DNA of 64,000 nucleotides, taken from the NCBI RefSeq assembly GCF_040869045.1, contig NC_090319.1, positions 396,815,601 to 396,879,600 of the forward strand. Direction: 5' to 3'. This stretch comes from Eurosta solidaginis (lineage: Eukaryota > Arthropoda > Insecta > Diptera > Tephritidae). Within the stretch, counting starts at the first letter, position 1, and each line of letters begins with the position of its first letter. Shown piece by piece: positions 43,360 through 56,068 of this stretch. The notes below the pieces were generated by a model. That model was not told the origin of the DNA. It was given only the letters and a program-made list of their open reading frames with translations, and ran no database searches. The position numbers and the translations under genes are program-made.

Positions 43360-45728
43360 AATAGGCCCTAGGTACTAGTCATCACACTCCTCAGATTTCA
43401 GATCGTGAAACGATTAAATTCAAAATCAAATTACATAAACTATTTCAGATGAGAACGAAGAGAACAATAATTTCCTGGGAAAATTATACAAGCGACAGCA
43501 TTGTTAAAGAATTACGACAGCTTAACTACACTGACTTTGAAAATTTGAGCATCGAAAATAAGGCAACATTCCTATATAATACGCTATCAAGCGCAGTGAC
43601 CACCCTGACATACTCTAAAGAAGTCAGTGTCAAACTTATGAACAAGTGGTATGATTTTGAGCTGGCTAACTTAAATAAACGTAAGCTAAATCTTTACAAG
43701 ATCAGCCTATCCACTGGAGAATGGAGTGAATATTATAGTGCGAAACGCCAATATAAACGGCTAATTAAGATAAAAAAAGCCAAGTACATCGAAAACAAAA
43801 TCAACCATAGTGCTGGTGATAGTAAGGTTACGTGGAAAAACTTGAAAAATTCCATAAGCATGGCTAAAGAAAACAATGGTATTAAAAAAATTAAAATAAA
43901 CGACCAACTCTACACAGAGGAAAATGAAATAGCGCAATCTTTGAATAACTATTTCATTGATAGTATATTGGAGATTAGCATGAATATTCCTACTTCTTTT
44001 AGTAATGAAGGTACTATAGATGAGCAAAATGGCCCTAATGTTCTTAAGTTTCAGAAAGTATCCACTTCAGAAATAGTTGATATGGTAAGTAAGTTTAAAA
44101 ATAAATTTGGAGGGAAGAAACTTGTGTCGGAAAGAGTCCTTAAGGACTCCATTACGTATACAGGTTTTTTCTATTTTCAACTTGTTAATGAGAGCTTAGA
44201 TAAAGGTCTCGTTCCTAGTTTATGGAAATCTTCTATAGTTGTGCCATTAGAAAAAGTTAAAAATACCATCAAAGCTGAGGAGATAAGACCTATTAACACG
44301 TTACAATGTGATGAAAAAATTTTGGAAACAGTGGTAAAAAATCAGCTGGTAAAATATTTAGAAGATAATGTAATTATTATACCTCAACAATCTGGTTTTC
44401 GAAAGAAACATTCCTGTGAAAGTGCTTTGAATTTGGTTGTAGCTAACTGGAAAGAAGACTTAAGCAGGAAAAACACATATTTAGCTGTGTTTTTGGATTT
44501 AAAACGTGCATTCGAGACGATCGACCAAAATTTAATGCTGAAAAAGCTTTCTTACATTGGCGTTTCTGGTATAGAACTAAAATGGTTTCAATACTTCCTA
44601 ATTAACAGATACCAAAGAACAGTGATTGGAACGTCCGTATCGGATAAAAGGGAGGTACCTGTTGGTCTACCTCAAGGGTCTGTGCTGGCACACATACTAT
44701 TCAATATATATATTAATAATATAACTAGCTCCATTAAGCACTGTGAAATAAAATTGTTTGCTGATGATAAGTGGGAACAATATTACTGAAATATATGCTA
44801 AGCTGCAAGAAGATCTTAACAGCGTATATGGTTGGTTATGCGTAAACAGACTAAAAGTGAATGTCAATAAAACGAAATTTATGGTTATATCTAGACGCAA
44901 TTTTCAAAACAGTGAGCTACAAAACTTAAATATAAATAACGAACTAATTGAAAAAGTCAGCACCATAAAATACTTGGGAATAAAAATAGATGATAAGCTG
45001 AATTTCAACGAGCACGTGGATTATACGGTAGGAAAAATAGCGAAAAAGTTATATTTTACACAACGAACCTGCAAATATTTAAATAGAAGGTATAAAATCA
45101 TCGTCTACGGATCTATAATCGAACCTCATTTTATTTATTGCCCAACTATATTTTTAATCTTGCGAGATAGTCAGATATACAAGCTACAAAAGCAACAGAA
45201 CAGAGCTATGAGATTCATTCTCAAAAAACGGTATGACACACCTATCAGAGACATGTTATGCTCTCTTAATTGGCTTAGCATTAGACAGCAACTTTTTTAT
45301 TATACCATAAAATTTATTAAAAACATAATAGATGGAATTGAGCTTAACACCGGCTTATAATAATTGAATTGCCTGATGATGATTACGTTAGCGGTTTTCG
45401 AAATGGGTCCATCGCAATATGCCAGTAAATGTTTATTTCTTTTCAGTTTCTCTTAGAAAACATAATAATTGAAATTCAATTATTATAAGCCGGTGTTAAG
45501 CTCATGAATTCTTAAATATAAGTATAAACTGAACACACCATTAAACAAACATACATAAATATGTACAACTGAGCCCGAGTTGACAAATCTTCTCATTCGC
45601 AACGAAAAAGAACTTCACAAAAACAAATCTATATGGCACACAAATTAATATAGAGACAAAATGTCTCAGTTGTGTTGTTAGTGTAGAAATGAGAAAAACT
45701 GAATTAAGCATGAAAACAAATTCCAGCA

Positions 45729-45798
45729 GGATGGCCTAGTGGTTAAAGGCTACTGCATTTTTCACCATGTGATTCATGGTTCGAATCCCGACTAAACC
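45729..45798 (+). pseudogene. tRNA-Glu-like module 1
   Basis: A-box 'tggcctagtggttaaagg', anticodon-loop-like TTTTTCACC (as in tRNA-Glu with TTC) and B-box 'ggttcgaatcc'. The T and acceptor stems do not pair properly, so it is a tRNA-derived sequence and not a working tRNA gene. This first copy also has 'cccgactaaacc' where the others have 'cccggtgaaacc'. Confidence 0.7.
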
Positions 45799-46176
45799 TT
45801 TGATAACATTACAAAATTGCCTAATGATGATTACGTTGGCGGTTTTCGAAATGGGTCCATCGCAATATGCCAGTAAATGTTTCTTTCTTTTCAGTTTCTC
45901 TTAGAAAACATAATAATTGAAATTCAATTATTATAAGCCGGTGTTAAGCTCATGAATTCTTAAATATAAGTATAAACTGAACACACCATTAAACAAACAT
46001 ACATAAATATGTACAACTGAGCCCGAGTTGACAAAGCTTCTCATTCGCAACGAAGAAGAACTTTACAAAAACAAATCTACATGGCACACAAATTAATATA
46101 GAGACGAAATGTCTCAATTGTGTTGTTAGTGTAGAAATGAGAAAAACTGAATTAAGCATGAAAACAAATACCAGCA

Positions 46177-46246
46177 GGATGGCCTAGTGGTTAAAGGCTA
46201 CTGCATTTTTCACCATGTGATTCATGGTTCGAATCCCGGTGAAACC
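46177..46246 (+). pseudogene. tRNA-Glu-like module 2
   Basis: 448 bp after module 1, with the same A and B boxes and 'cccggtgaaacc' end. Confidence 0.7.
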
Positions 46247-47504
46247 TTTGATAACATTACAAAATTGCCTAATGATGATTACGTTGGCGGTTTTCGAAAT
46301 GGGTCCATCGCAATATGCCAGTAAATGTTTCTTTCTTTTCAGTTTCTCTTAGAAAACATAATAATTGAAATTCAATTATTATAAGCCGGTGTTAAGCTCA
46401 TGAATTCTTAAATATAAGTATAAACTGAACACACCATTAAACAAACATACATTAATATGTACAACTTAGTTTCAGTTTCTCTTAGAAAACATAATAATTG
46501 AAATTCAATTATTATAAGCCGGTGTTAAGCTCATGAATTCTTAAATATAAGTATAAACTGAACACACCATTAAACAAACATACATAATAGAAGGAACTTT
46601 GCCAGCGTATTTGAGGACTAATATAAAATATGTAAAAGATATGCACTCTGTAAATACCCGTAATGAAAATGATTTTAATCTACCGGCTTATAAAACTGAA
46701 GCAGACAAACGTAATCTGTATTATAAAGGTCTTAAATCCTATAATGAACTACCGAATGATATTAAATCATGTCATTCCAATAAATTTAAACAAAAATTGT
46801 ACAATTATTGCAGAACACTACCAATTTAGTGCTGGACAGGCGGGCTTCCATAGCATCGATAGAAGTGCAGCGAAACTATACTGCTATGTAGCGCCAATAC
46901 TTCCAAGCTATTGTACGCATACAAAAAAGGTTGCCGAAGCACATACTGAAACGCATCACTCGATTAACTCAGTGCATCGCCGTGCAGATGCTGCCTTCGC
47001 GCTTTACTAACATGAGTAAAATGCCTACATACTACACAAGCACAATACTTTGTTCGCATGATCTGGAAGTAGGACATAGATGTAACTATTCTAGATCGCA
47101 TCGTCCAGAAGACAATTATAAACATGTAAAATACATTTAAGTAAGGCTTAGGAAAGCCGTAATAAATAAATACATTACATTACATCAATCTAGGGCGTTG
47201 ATCAGACAAATAAAAGCGTTGGACGCGTAAAATTTCTATTGATAGTCATATATAAGACCAACTGAACCCTAATCAGGTTATGCTACGCCTCACATTTTAA
47301 GAAATTTCACGTGCAAAACGCTTTTATTTAATTGTTTTCAATAAAATCGTTTAACTTAAACATTTTTTTAAGTATTTTATTTTCAAGTTTTTAGTCTTTA
47401 TTTAATTGCCTATTATTTCTCAATCTATTTAGTTCATTTAGTGACTCATTATTACAAGGACTTTCCTGATAATTTGCTACAATCTAAGTTCTCAATACAT
47501 AATC

Positions 47505-47925
47505 CTTCCAGAGACTTTACTCGACTCTGCGCCACGTATGCTTGTCCCTCCTCCAACTCCAAAATATTTTGATGTCACTTCTACCGGACTGTATGTAATA
47601 TTTGTTCCAAATATGAGCCAAATCGGACATGATAGGTCGCTTTCTATTTATGTAGATATGTATTATGTGTTCGAAATATGAGCCGAATCGGAATGCAAAT
47701 ACGATTTTTTCTGAATATCTCGATCTTTGCGGCACCTAGCGGCGATTTTTTTTTCATAGGTCGCTTTCTATTCTTGTATTATGTGTTCGAAATATGAGGC
47801 AAATCGGACGACAAATACGATTTTTGTGAATATCTCGATCCTTGCGCCACCTAGCGGCGATTTTTTTCTTATTATTTCATTGTCATCGGGTTCTAAACTA
47901 TATTCCAAGTTTCAAGCTTGTAGGG
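47505..47925 (+). repeat. Degenerate ~119-bp tandem repeats (block A)
   Basis: Units share 'aaatatgagccaaatcgga', 'tacgatttttgtgaatatct' and 'cacctagcggcgatttttt'. Equivalents lie at 51945-52420 and 56950-57330. Confidence 0.8.
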
Positions 47926-48950
47926 AAGTTACTTAAATTGAGTTGGAGAATTTATTAACTTTTTGTAGACTTTATTTATTGTTTTGGATACGTTTTAACT
48001 AAGAGATTTATTTTTTGTAGATATGTTTGTAATTTTTTGCGTTTTCTTCTTTTTTATGAAAATTTCACGATTTTTATGTTAAGGCACCAATAACTGATGC
48101 CAATTTATATGGATAAGTTAAATATATACTTATTTGGAATATTCGGACTTGAGGTCTTCCCAATAATATAAATTAACAGTTTATCCGGTACACTTCCATG
48201 CTGCTGAGTAGAGTATCACCCCATATCCGATGCCAGTTCCCATTTCAAGATTTGTCACAAAAACGCCTTATATCAGTATTAGTTTGTTGAGCCCCTTATC
48301 TAAGAATGGTTTTCATTAACACCCTCCTATGTCAAAATCCATTGAACTTATGCTCAGATAGGGAGTTTTTGAAATAAATTTTGAGATAGCGTATTTTTTA
48401 ATAAAATTCTGACGTACGACATGCTTCAAACAAATGAAAAAAATTGACAGAATGACCAAACCAACATAACTCTTTATCGATTCTCGACATATGTAGTAGA
48501 AAATGAATTATTTCCCTCAAAACCTGTTGGCATTTACAAATTTATTATCACTACCAATATACTACTAAAGTTACTTTTCTACTACAATTTTTGCTGAAGG
48601 GGATTGAATTATTCGCCGTTTTCCTTACTTCGTAAAAGCAACCCGTCCAGATTTTAAAATTTGGGAATGTCAGAGCTCTGTCATCATTGGAGAACAAACC
48701 TCTAGTAATTGAATCATGGTTTTTTCCCACTGTTATACTCAAAGCAGTGAACAAATAAGACAAGTGTGATATCTTAAGCATAGACGTCAAAATTATAAAT
48801 AGACACCATCACCTGATTTTCAAAGTTCTATAGTTGCTCATCCTGCTTCTCTTTCTATCACCCACTGAAAGGAGCCGGCCGAATGTGCCGCCATATTGAG
48901 CATCCTATCAAAACGCTAAAAAGTTGTCCTGTCAAGCAGTCGGCGGATAA
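47926..48950. other. Unrecognised part of block A
   Basis: A/T-rich sequence repeated in block B (52640-53640). It contains a 79-codon minus frame (48790-48551, also 53484-53245) that resembles no known family. No RNA gene or terminus was identified. Confidence 0.4.
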
Positions 48951-48952
48951 GA

Positions 48953-49075
48953 TATCACACTCGTTTTGTACAAAATGGTGTTAACATTGCTCAATTTTGC
49001 AATAAATTTCAGTTACACGACAAAAATTTTTTACAAAAAATTGTGTACAAAACAAGTGTGATATTTTATCCTCAA
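48953..49075. repeat. About 120-bp palindromic mini-element
   Basis: 'ataagatatcacactcgttt' at the left is the near inverse of 'aacaagtgtgatattttat' at the right, with a 'ttgtacaaaa' palindrome just inside. Copies occur at 53637-53765 and, truncated, at 53969-54078. Confidence 0.7.
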
Positions 49076-49112
49076 ACTAACTGACAGGAGCAATCTTGAA
49101 TGCTTTCTTCGT

Positions 49113-49688
49113 TATACTCAGTTGAGCAGAGCTCACAGAGTATATTAACTTTGATTGGATAACGGTTGGTTGTACAGGTATAAAGGAATCGAGATAGATA
49201 TAGACTTCCATATATCAAAATCATCAGGATCGAAAAAAAATTTGATTGAGCCATGTCCGCCCGTCCGTCCGTTAACACGATAACTTGAGTAAATTTTGAG
49301 GTATCTTGATGAAATTTGGTATGTAGGTTCCTGAGCACTCATCTCAGATCGCTATTTAAAATGAACAATATCGGACTATAACCACGCCCACTTTTTCGAT
49401 ATCGAAAACCGAAAAAAAGCGATAATTCATTACCAAAGACGGATAAAGCGATGAAACTTGGTAGGTGAGTTGAACTTATGACGCAGAATAGAAAATTAGT
49501 AAAATTTTTGACAATTGGCGTGGCACCGCCCACTTTTAAAAGAAGGTACTTTAAAACTTTTGCAAGCTGTAATTTGGCAGTCGTTGAAGATATCATGATG
49601 AAATTTGGCAGGAACGTTACTCCTATTACTATATGTAAAGTCAAAATTTAACAAAAAATTTAATATCTTTACAGTATATAAGTAAATT
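49113..49688 (-). mobile_element. Truncated tail of the TIR-array element (block A)
   Basis: The inverse complement matches the right-hand end of the element at 15878-19262 ('gagctctgctcaactgagta', 'tctatatctatctcgattcc', 'aaagtgggcgtgg'), without the 130-bp array. Confidence 0.8.
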
Positions 49689-49689
49689 A

Positions 49690-49966
49690 TGTCAACTGTT
49701 TCCAAAATTTTTTCATCACATTGTAACGTGATAATAGGTCTTATCTCCTCAGCTTTGATGGTATTTTTAACGTTTTCTAATGACACAAATATAGAAGATT
49801 TCCATAAACTAGGAACGAGACCTTTATCTAAGCTCTCATTAACAAGTTGAGAATAGAAAAAACCTGTATACGTTATGGAGCCTTTAACGACTCCTTCCGA
49901 CACAAGTTTCTTCCCTCCAATTTTATTTTTAAACTTACTTATTATATCAACTTTTTCTGAAGTGGA
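49690..49966 (-). pseudogene. Inverted fragment of the reverse transcriptase (block A)
   Basis: The minus strand reads GSITYTGFFYSQLVNESLDK and IKAEEIRPIITLQCDEKILE, closely matching the + strand RT at about 44058-44335. It forms the end of blocks A and B. Confidence 0.85.
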
Positions 49967-50318
49967 CGATGATTACGTTGGCGGTTTTCGAAATGGGTCC
50001 ATCGCAATATGCCAGTAAATGTTTCTTTCTTTTCAGTTTCTCTTAGAAAACATAATAATTGAAATTCAGTTATTATAAGCCGGTGTTAAGCTCATGAATT
50101 CTTAAATATAAGTATAAACTGAACACACCATTAAACAAACATACATAAATATGTACAACTGAGCCCGAGTTGACAAAGCTTCTCATTCGCAACGAAGAAG
50201 AACTTTACAAAAACAAATCTACATGGCACACAAATTAATATAGAGACAAAATGTCTCAATTGTGTTGTTAGTGTAGAAATGAGAAAAACTGAATTAAGCA
50301 TGAAAACAAATACCAGCA

Positions 50319-50388
50319 GGATGGCCTAGTGGTTAAAGGCTACTGCATTTTTCACCATGTGATTCATGGTTCGAATCCCGGTGAAACC
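50319..50388 (+). pseudogene. tRNA-Glu-like module 3
   Basis: Block B copy with intact A and B boxes; stems unpaired as in module 1. Confidence 0.7.
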
Positions 50389-50766
50389 TTTGATAATATT
50401 ACAAAATTGCCTAATGATGATTACGTTGGCGGTTTTCGAAATGGGTCCATCGCAATATGCCAGTAAATGTTTCTTTCTTTTCAGTTTCTCTTAGAAAACA
50501 TAATAATTGAAATTCAATTATTATAAGCCGGTGTTAAGCTCATGAATTCTTAAATATAAGTATAAACTGGACACACCATTAAACAAACATACATAAATAT
50601 GTACAACTGGGCCCGAGTTGACAAAGCTTCTCATTCGCAACGAAGAAGAACTTTACAAAAACAAATCTACATGGCACACGAATTAATATAGAGACAAAAT
50701 GTCTCAATTGTGTTGTTAGTATAGAAATGAGAAAAACTGAATTAAGCATGAAAACAAATACCAGCA

Positions 50767-50836
50767 GGATGGCCTAGTGGTTAAAGGCTATTGCATTTTT
50801 CACCATGTGATTCATGGTTCGAATCCCGGTGAAACC
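50767..50836 (+). pseudogene. tRNA-Glu-like module 4
   Basis: 448 bp after module 3, with one change in the loop region ('ggctattgc'). Confidence 0.7.
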
Positions 50837-51055
50837 TTTGATAACATTACAAAATTGCCTGATGATGATTACGTTGGCGGTTTTCGAAATGGGTCCATCG
50901 CAATATGCCAGTAAATGTTTCTTTCTTTTCAGTTTCTCTTAGAAAACATAATAATTGAAATTCAATTATTATAAGCCGGTGTTAAGCTCATGAATTCTTA
51001 AATATAAGTATAAACTGAACACACCATTAAACAAACATACATAATAGAAGGAACT

Positions 51056-51286
51056 TTGCCAGCGTATTTGAGGACTAATATAAAATATGTAAAAGATATG
51101 CACTCTGTAAATATTCGTAATAAAAATGATTTTAATCTTCCGGCTTATAAAACTGAAGCAGACAAATGTAATCTGTATTATAAAGGTCTTAAATCCTATA
51201 ATGAACTACCGAATGATATTAAATCATGTCATTCCAATAAATTTAAACAAAAATTGTACAATTATTGCAGAACACTACCAATTTAG
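51056..51286 (+). pseudogene. Reverse transcriptase C-terminus (block B)
   Basis: 76 codons matching the RT end at 46599-46829 with a few changes (for example VNIRNKNDF for VNTRNENDF). It is a duplicated fragment without a catalytic domain. Confidence 0.85.
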
Positions 51287-51944
51287 TGCTGGACAGGCGG
51301 GCTTCCATAGCATCGATAGAAGTGCAGCGAAACTATACTGCTATGTAGCGCCAAGACTTCCAAGCTCTTGTACGCATACAAAAAAGGTTGCCGAAGCACA
51401 TACTGAAACGCATCACTCGATTAACTCAGTGCATCGCCGTGCAGATGTTGCCTTCGCGCTTTACTAACATGCGTAAAATGCCTACATACTACACAAGCAC
51501 AACACTTTGTTCGCATGATCTGGAAGTCTCCCATCCATAGTACTCCAAGGTAGGACATAGATGTAACTATTCTAGATTGCATAGTCCAGAAGACAATTAT
51601 AAACATGTAAAATACATTTAAGTAAGGCTTAGGAAAGCCGTAATAAATAAATACATTACATTACATCAATCTAGGGCGTTGATCAGACAAATAAAAGCGT
51701 TGGACGCGTAAAATTCCTATTGATAGTCATATATAAGACCAACTGAACCCTAATCAGGTTATGCTACGCCTCACATTTTTAGAAATTTCACGCTCAAAAC
51801 GCTTTTATTTAATTGTTTTCAATAAAATCGTTTAACTAAAAAATTTTTTTTAAGTATTTTATTTTCAAGTTTTTAGTCTTTATTTAATAGCCTATTATTT
51901 CTAAATCTTTAGTTCATTTAGTGACTCATTATTACAAAGACTTT

Positions 51945-52420
51945 ACTCGACTCTGCGCCACGTATGCTTGTCCCTCCTCCAACTCCAAAATATTTTGATG
52001 TCACTTCTACCGGACTGTATGTAATATTTGTTCCAAATATGAACCAAATCGGACATCATAGGTCGCTTTCTATTTATGTATGTATTATGTGTTCCAAATA
52101 TGGACCAAATCGGACCGCAAATACGATTTTTTTTGAATATCTCGATCTTTGCGGCACCTAGCAGCGATTTTTTTCATAGCTCGCTTTCTATTCTTGTATT
52201 ATGTGTTCGAAATATGAGCCAAATCGGTCCACAAATACGATTTTTGTGAAGATCTCGATCCTTGCGCCACCCAGCGGCGATTTTTTTCATTGGTCGCTTT
52301 CTATTCTTGTATGTATTATGTGTTCCAAATATGAGCCAAATCGGACGACAAATACGATTTTTGTGAATATCTCGATCCTTGCGCCACCTAGCGGCGATTT
52401 TTGTCTTATTATTGCATTAT
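51945..52420 (+). repeat. Degenerate ~119-bp tandem repeats (block B)
   Basis: Counterpart of 47505-47925 with one more unit. Confidence 0.8.
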
Positions 52421-52639
52421 CATCGGTTTCTGAACTATATTCCAGGTTTCAAGCTTGTAGCTTATCGGGAAGTTACTTAAATTTCAATTACAAATTTCGT
52501 GCCAGCCATCCAACCAGCCAACCAGCCAGCCTGTCAAGTAAACCTAAATAAAACCGTTTAAAAGCAGTTAGCCATAACCATACCATAGCCAACCAATTGG
52601 TATTTGGTTTTTCGCCATATCCATAACCTAAAAATATTT

Positions 52640-53640
52640 GAGTTGGAGAATTAATTAACCTTTTGTAGACTTTATTTATTGTTTTGGATACGTTTTAACT
52701 AAGAGACTTATTTTTTGTAGATATGTTTGTAATTTTTTGCGTTTTCTTCTTTTTTATGAAAATTTCACGATTTTTATGTTAAGGCAACAATAACTGATGC
52801 CAATTTATATGGATAAGTTAAATATATACTTATTTGGAATATTCGGACCTGAGGTCTTCCCAATAATATAAATTAAAAGTTTATCCGGTACACTTCCATG
52901 CTGCTGAGTAGAGTATCACCCCATATCCGATGCCAGTTCCCATTTCAGGATTTGTCACAAAAACGCCTTATATTAGTTTGTTGAGCCCCTTATCTAAGAA
53001 TGGTTTTCATTAACACCCTCCTATGTCAAAATCCATTGAACTTATGCTCAGATAGGGAGTTTTTGAAATAAATTTTGAGATAGCGTATTTTTTAATAAAA
53101 TTCTGACGTACGACATGCTTTAAACAAATGAAAAAAATTGACAGAATGACCAAACCAACATAACTCTTTATCGATTCTCGACATATGTAGTAGAAAATGA
53201 ATTATTTCCCTCAAAACCTGTTGGCATTTGCAAATTTATTATCACTACCAATATACTACTAAAGTTACTTTTCTACTACAATTTTTGCTGAAGGGGATTG
53301 AATTATTCGCCGTTTTCCTTACTTCGTAAAAGCAACCCGTCCAGATTTTAAAATTTGGGAGTGTCAGAGCTCTGTCATCATTGGAGAACAAACCTCTAGT
53401 AATTGAATTATGGTTTTTTCCCACTGTTATACTCAAAGCAGTGAACAAATAAGACAAGTGTGATATCTTAAGCATAGACGTCAAAATTATAAATAGACAC
53501 GATCACCTGATTTTCAAAGTTCTATAGTTGCTCATCCTGCTTCTCTTTCTATCACCCACTGAAAGGAGCCGGCCGAATGTGCCGCCATATTGAACATCCT
53601 ATCAAAACGCTAAAAAGTTGTCCTGTCAAGCAGTCGGCGG
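52640..53640. other. Unrecognised part of block B
   Basis: Copy of 47926-48950 with scattered differences. Confidence 0.4.
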
Positions 53641-53656
53641 ATAAGATATCACACTC

Positions 53657-54280
53657 GTTTTGTACAAAATGGTGTTAACATTGCTCAATTTTGCAATAAA
53701 TTTCAGTTACACGACAAAAATTTTTTACAAAAAATTGTGTACAAAACAAGTGTGATATTTTATCCTCAAACTAACTGACAGGAGCAATCTTGAATGCTTT
53801 CTTTGTTATACTCAGTTGAGCAGAGCTCACAGGGTATATTAACTTTGATTGGATAACGGTTGGTTGTACAGGTATAAAGGAATCGAGATAGATATAGACT
53901 TCCATATATCAAAATCATAAGGATCGAAAAAAAATGTGATTGAGCCATGTCCATCCGTCCGTCCGTCCGTTTTGTACAAAATGGTGTTAACATTGCTCAA
54001 TTTTGCAATAAATTTCATTACACGACAAAAATTTTTTACAAAAAATTGTGTACAAATCAAGTGTGATATTTTATCCTCAAACTAACTGACAGGAGCAATC
54101 TTGAATGCTTTCTTTGTTATACTCAGTTGAGCAGAGCTCACAGAGTATATTAACTTTGATTGGATAACGGTTGGTTGTACAGGTATAAAGGAATCGAGAT
54201 AGATATAGACTTCCATATATCAAAATCATTAGGATCGAAAAAAATTTTGATTGAGCCATGTCCGCCCATCCGTTCGTCCG
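53657..54280 (+). repeat. 312-bp internal tandem duplication in block B
   Basis: 'gttttgtacaaaatggtgtt' starts at 53657 and 53969. The unit includes the palindromic mini-element and the first part of the TIR-element tail, and is single in block A. The joint lies in a 'gtccgtccgt' run, so slippage is a likely cause. Confidence 0.85.
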
Positions 54281-54706
54281 TCCGTCCGTTAACACGATAA
54301 CTTGAGTAAATTTTGAGGTATCTTGATGAAATTTGGTATGTAGGTTCCTGAGCACTCATCTCAGATCGCTATTTAAAATGAGCAATATCGGACTATAACC
54401 ACGCCCACTTTTTCGATATCGAAAACCGAAAAAATGCGATAATTCATTACCAAAGACGGATAAAGCGATGAAACTTGGTAGGTGAGTTGAACTTATGACG
54501 CAGAATAGAAAATTAGTAAAAATTTTTGACAATTGGCGCGGCACCGCCCACTTTTAAAAGAAGGTACTTTAAAACTTTTGCAAGCTGTAATTTGGCAGTC
54601 GTTGAAGATATCATGATGAAATTTGGCAGGAACGTTACTCCTATTACTATATGTAAAGTCAAAATTTAACAAAAAATTTAATATCTTTACAGTATATAAG
54701 TAAATT
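54117..54706 (-). mobile_element. Truncated tail of the TIR-array element (block B)
   Basis: Counterpart of 49113-49688; a partial extra copy is at 53807-53960. Confidence 0.8.
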
Positions 54707-54707
54707 A

Positions 54708-54984
54708 TGTCAACTGTTTCCAAAATTTTTTCATCACATTGTAACGTGATAATAGGTCTTATCTCCTCAGCTTTGATGGTATTTTTAACGTTTTCTAATG
54801 ACACAAATATAGAAGATTTCCATAAACTAGGAACGAGACCTTTATCTAAGCTCTCATTAACAAGTTGAGAATAGAAAAAACCTGTATACGTTATGGAGCC
54901 TTTAACGACTCCTTCCGACACAAGTTTCTTCCCTCCAATTTTATTTTTAAACTTACTTATTATATCAACTTTTTCTGAAGTGGA
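54708..54984 (-). pseudogene. Inverted fragment of the reverse transcriptase (block B)
   Basis: Same content as 49690-49966, essentially identical. Confidence 0.85.
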
Positions 54985-55336
54985 CGATGATTACGTTGGC
55001 GGTTTTCGAAATGGGTCCATCGCAATATGCCAGTAAATGTTTCTTTCTTTTCAGTTTCTCTTAGAAAACATAATAATTGAAATTCAGTTATTATAAGCCG
55101 GTGTTAAGCTCATGAATTCTTAAATATAAGTATAAACTGAACACACCATTAAACAAACATACATAAATATGTACAACTGAGCCCGAGTTGACAAAGCTTC
55201 TCATTCGCAACGAAGAAGAACTTTACAAAAACAAATCTACATGGCACACAAATTAATATAGAGACAAAATGTCTCAATTGTGTTGTTAGTGTAGAAATGA
55301 GAAAAACTGAATTAAGCATGAAAACAAATACCAGCA

Positions 55337-55406
55337 GGATGGCCTAGTGGTTAAAGGCTACTGCATTTTTCACCATGTGATTCATGGTTCGAATCCCGGT
55401 GAAACC
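55337..55406 (+). pseudogene. tRNA-Glu-like module 5
   Basis: Block C copy of module 3. Confidence 0.7.
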
Positions 55407-55783
55407 TTTGATAATATTACAAAATTGCCTAATGATGATTCCGTTGGCGGTTTTCGAAATGGGTCCATCGCAATATGCCAGTAAATGTTTCTTTCTTTTC
55501 AGTTTCTCTTAGAAACATAATAATTGAAATTCAATTATTATAAGCCGGTGTTAAGCTCATGAATTCTTAAATATAAGTATAAACTGGACACACCATTAAA
55601 CAAACATACATAAATATGTACAACTGAGCCCGAGTTGACAAAGCTTCTCATTCGCAACGAAGAAGAACTTTACAAAAACAAATCTACATGGCACACGAAT
55701 TAATATAGAGACAAAATGTCTCAATTGTGTTGTTAGTATAGAAATGAGAAAAACTGAATTAAGCATGAAAACAAATACCAGCA

Positions 55784-55853
55784 GGATGGCCTAGTGGTTA
55801 AAGGCTATTGCATTTTTCACCATGTGATTCATGGTTCGAATCCCGGTGACACC
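55784..55853 (+). pseudogene. tRNA-Glu-like module 6
   Basis: Block C copy of module 4, ending 'cccggtgacacc'. Confidence 0.7.
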
Positions 55854-56068
55854 TTTGATAACATTACAAAATTGCCTGATGATGATTACGTTGGCGGTTT
55901 TCGAAATGGGTCCATCGCAATGTGCCAGTAAATGTTTCTTTTCAGTTTCTCTTAGAAAACATAATAATTGAAATTCAATTATTATAAGCCGGTGTTAAGC
56001 TCATGAATTCTTAAATATAAGTATAAACTGAACACACCATTAAACAAACATACATAATAGAAGGAACT

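Larger units (their letters stand above)
45335..46590 (+). repeat. 448-bp tandem array inserted in the reverse transcriptase frame
   Basis: 'gattacg' anchors at 45381, 45829 and 46277 give a 448-bp period. There are two full units, a partial third and a truncated fourth (46467-46590). The array sits between 'cataatagatgga' (45322-45334) and 'cataatagaagga' (46582-46594), which looks like a 13-bp target duplication with one difference. Each unit contains a stretch complementary to the adjacent RT gene sequence 'gagcttaacaccggcttata' (45341-45360) and a tRNA-Glu-like module. Confidence 0.85.
43449..46829 (+). pseudogene. CR1/jockey-like reverse transcriptase, interrupted by a 1.26-kb insertion
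   Basis: An open frame from 43449 holds a linker and the RT: QQSGFRKKHSCESALNLV, AVFLDLKRAFETID (first catalytic Asp), VGLPQGSVLAHILFNIYINN and KLFADD (catalytic pair). A frameshift directly after FADD (near 44765) moves it to a second frame (44758-45360) with the thumb and connection (RLKVNVNKTKFMVISRR, KYLGIKIDDKLNF). It breaks near 45335 in a tandem array and resumes at 46591 with PAYLRTNIKYVKDMHSVNTR and LKSYNELPNDIKSC to a stop at 46829. The endonuclease is missing, so the copy is 5'-truncated. The 3' end has ACATT repeats near 47175-47186. Confidence 0.85.
45378..49967 (+). repeat. Composite tandem block A (about 4.6 kb)
   Basis: Holds the 448-bp array, the RT C-terminus, its 3' UTR, the A/T repeat, 119-bp repeats, an unrecognised segment, a 120-bp palindrome, a TIR-array element tail (-) and an RT scrap (-). 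The same order repeats in blocks B and C. It ends 'ctgaagtggac', after which 'gatgattacgttggcgg' starts block B. Confidence 0.85.
49968..54985 (+). repeat. Composite tandem block B (5018 bp)
   Basis: Same order of modules as block A. B has an extra dispersed segment near 52480-52630 and an internal 312-bp duplication at 53657-54280. Identity with block C is very high by eye, higher than with A. It starts and ends at the same 'gaagtggac|gatgattacg' joint as block A. Confidence 0.9.

Noticed and set aside
48551..48790. 79-codon minus-strand frame repeated at 53245-53484
   Set aside because: Repetition is explained by the segmental duplication and not by selection on a protein.
45729..55853. 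Six functional tRNA-Glu genes
   Set aside because: A and B boxes and the anticodon loop are tRNA-like, but acceptor and T stems do not pair and all copies sit at the same place in a 448-bp repeat.
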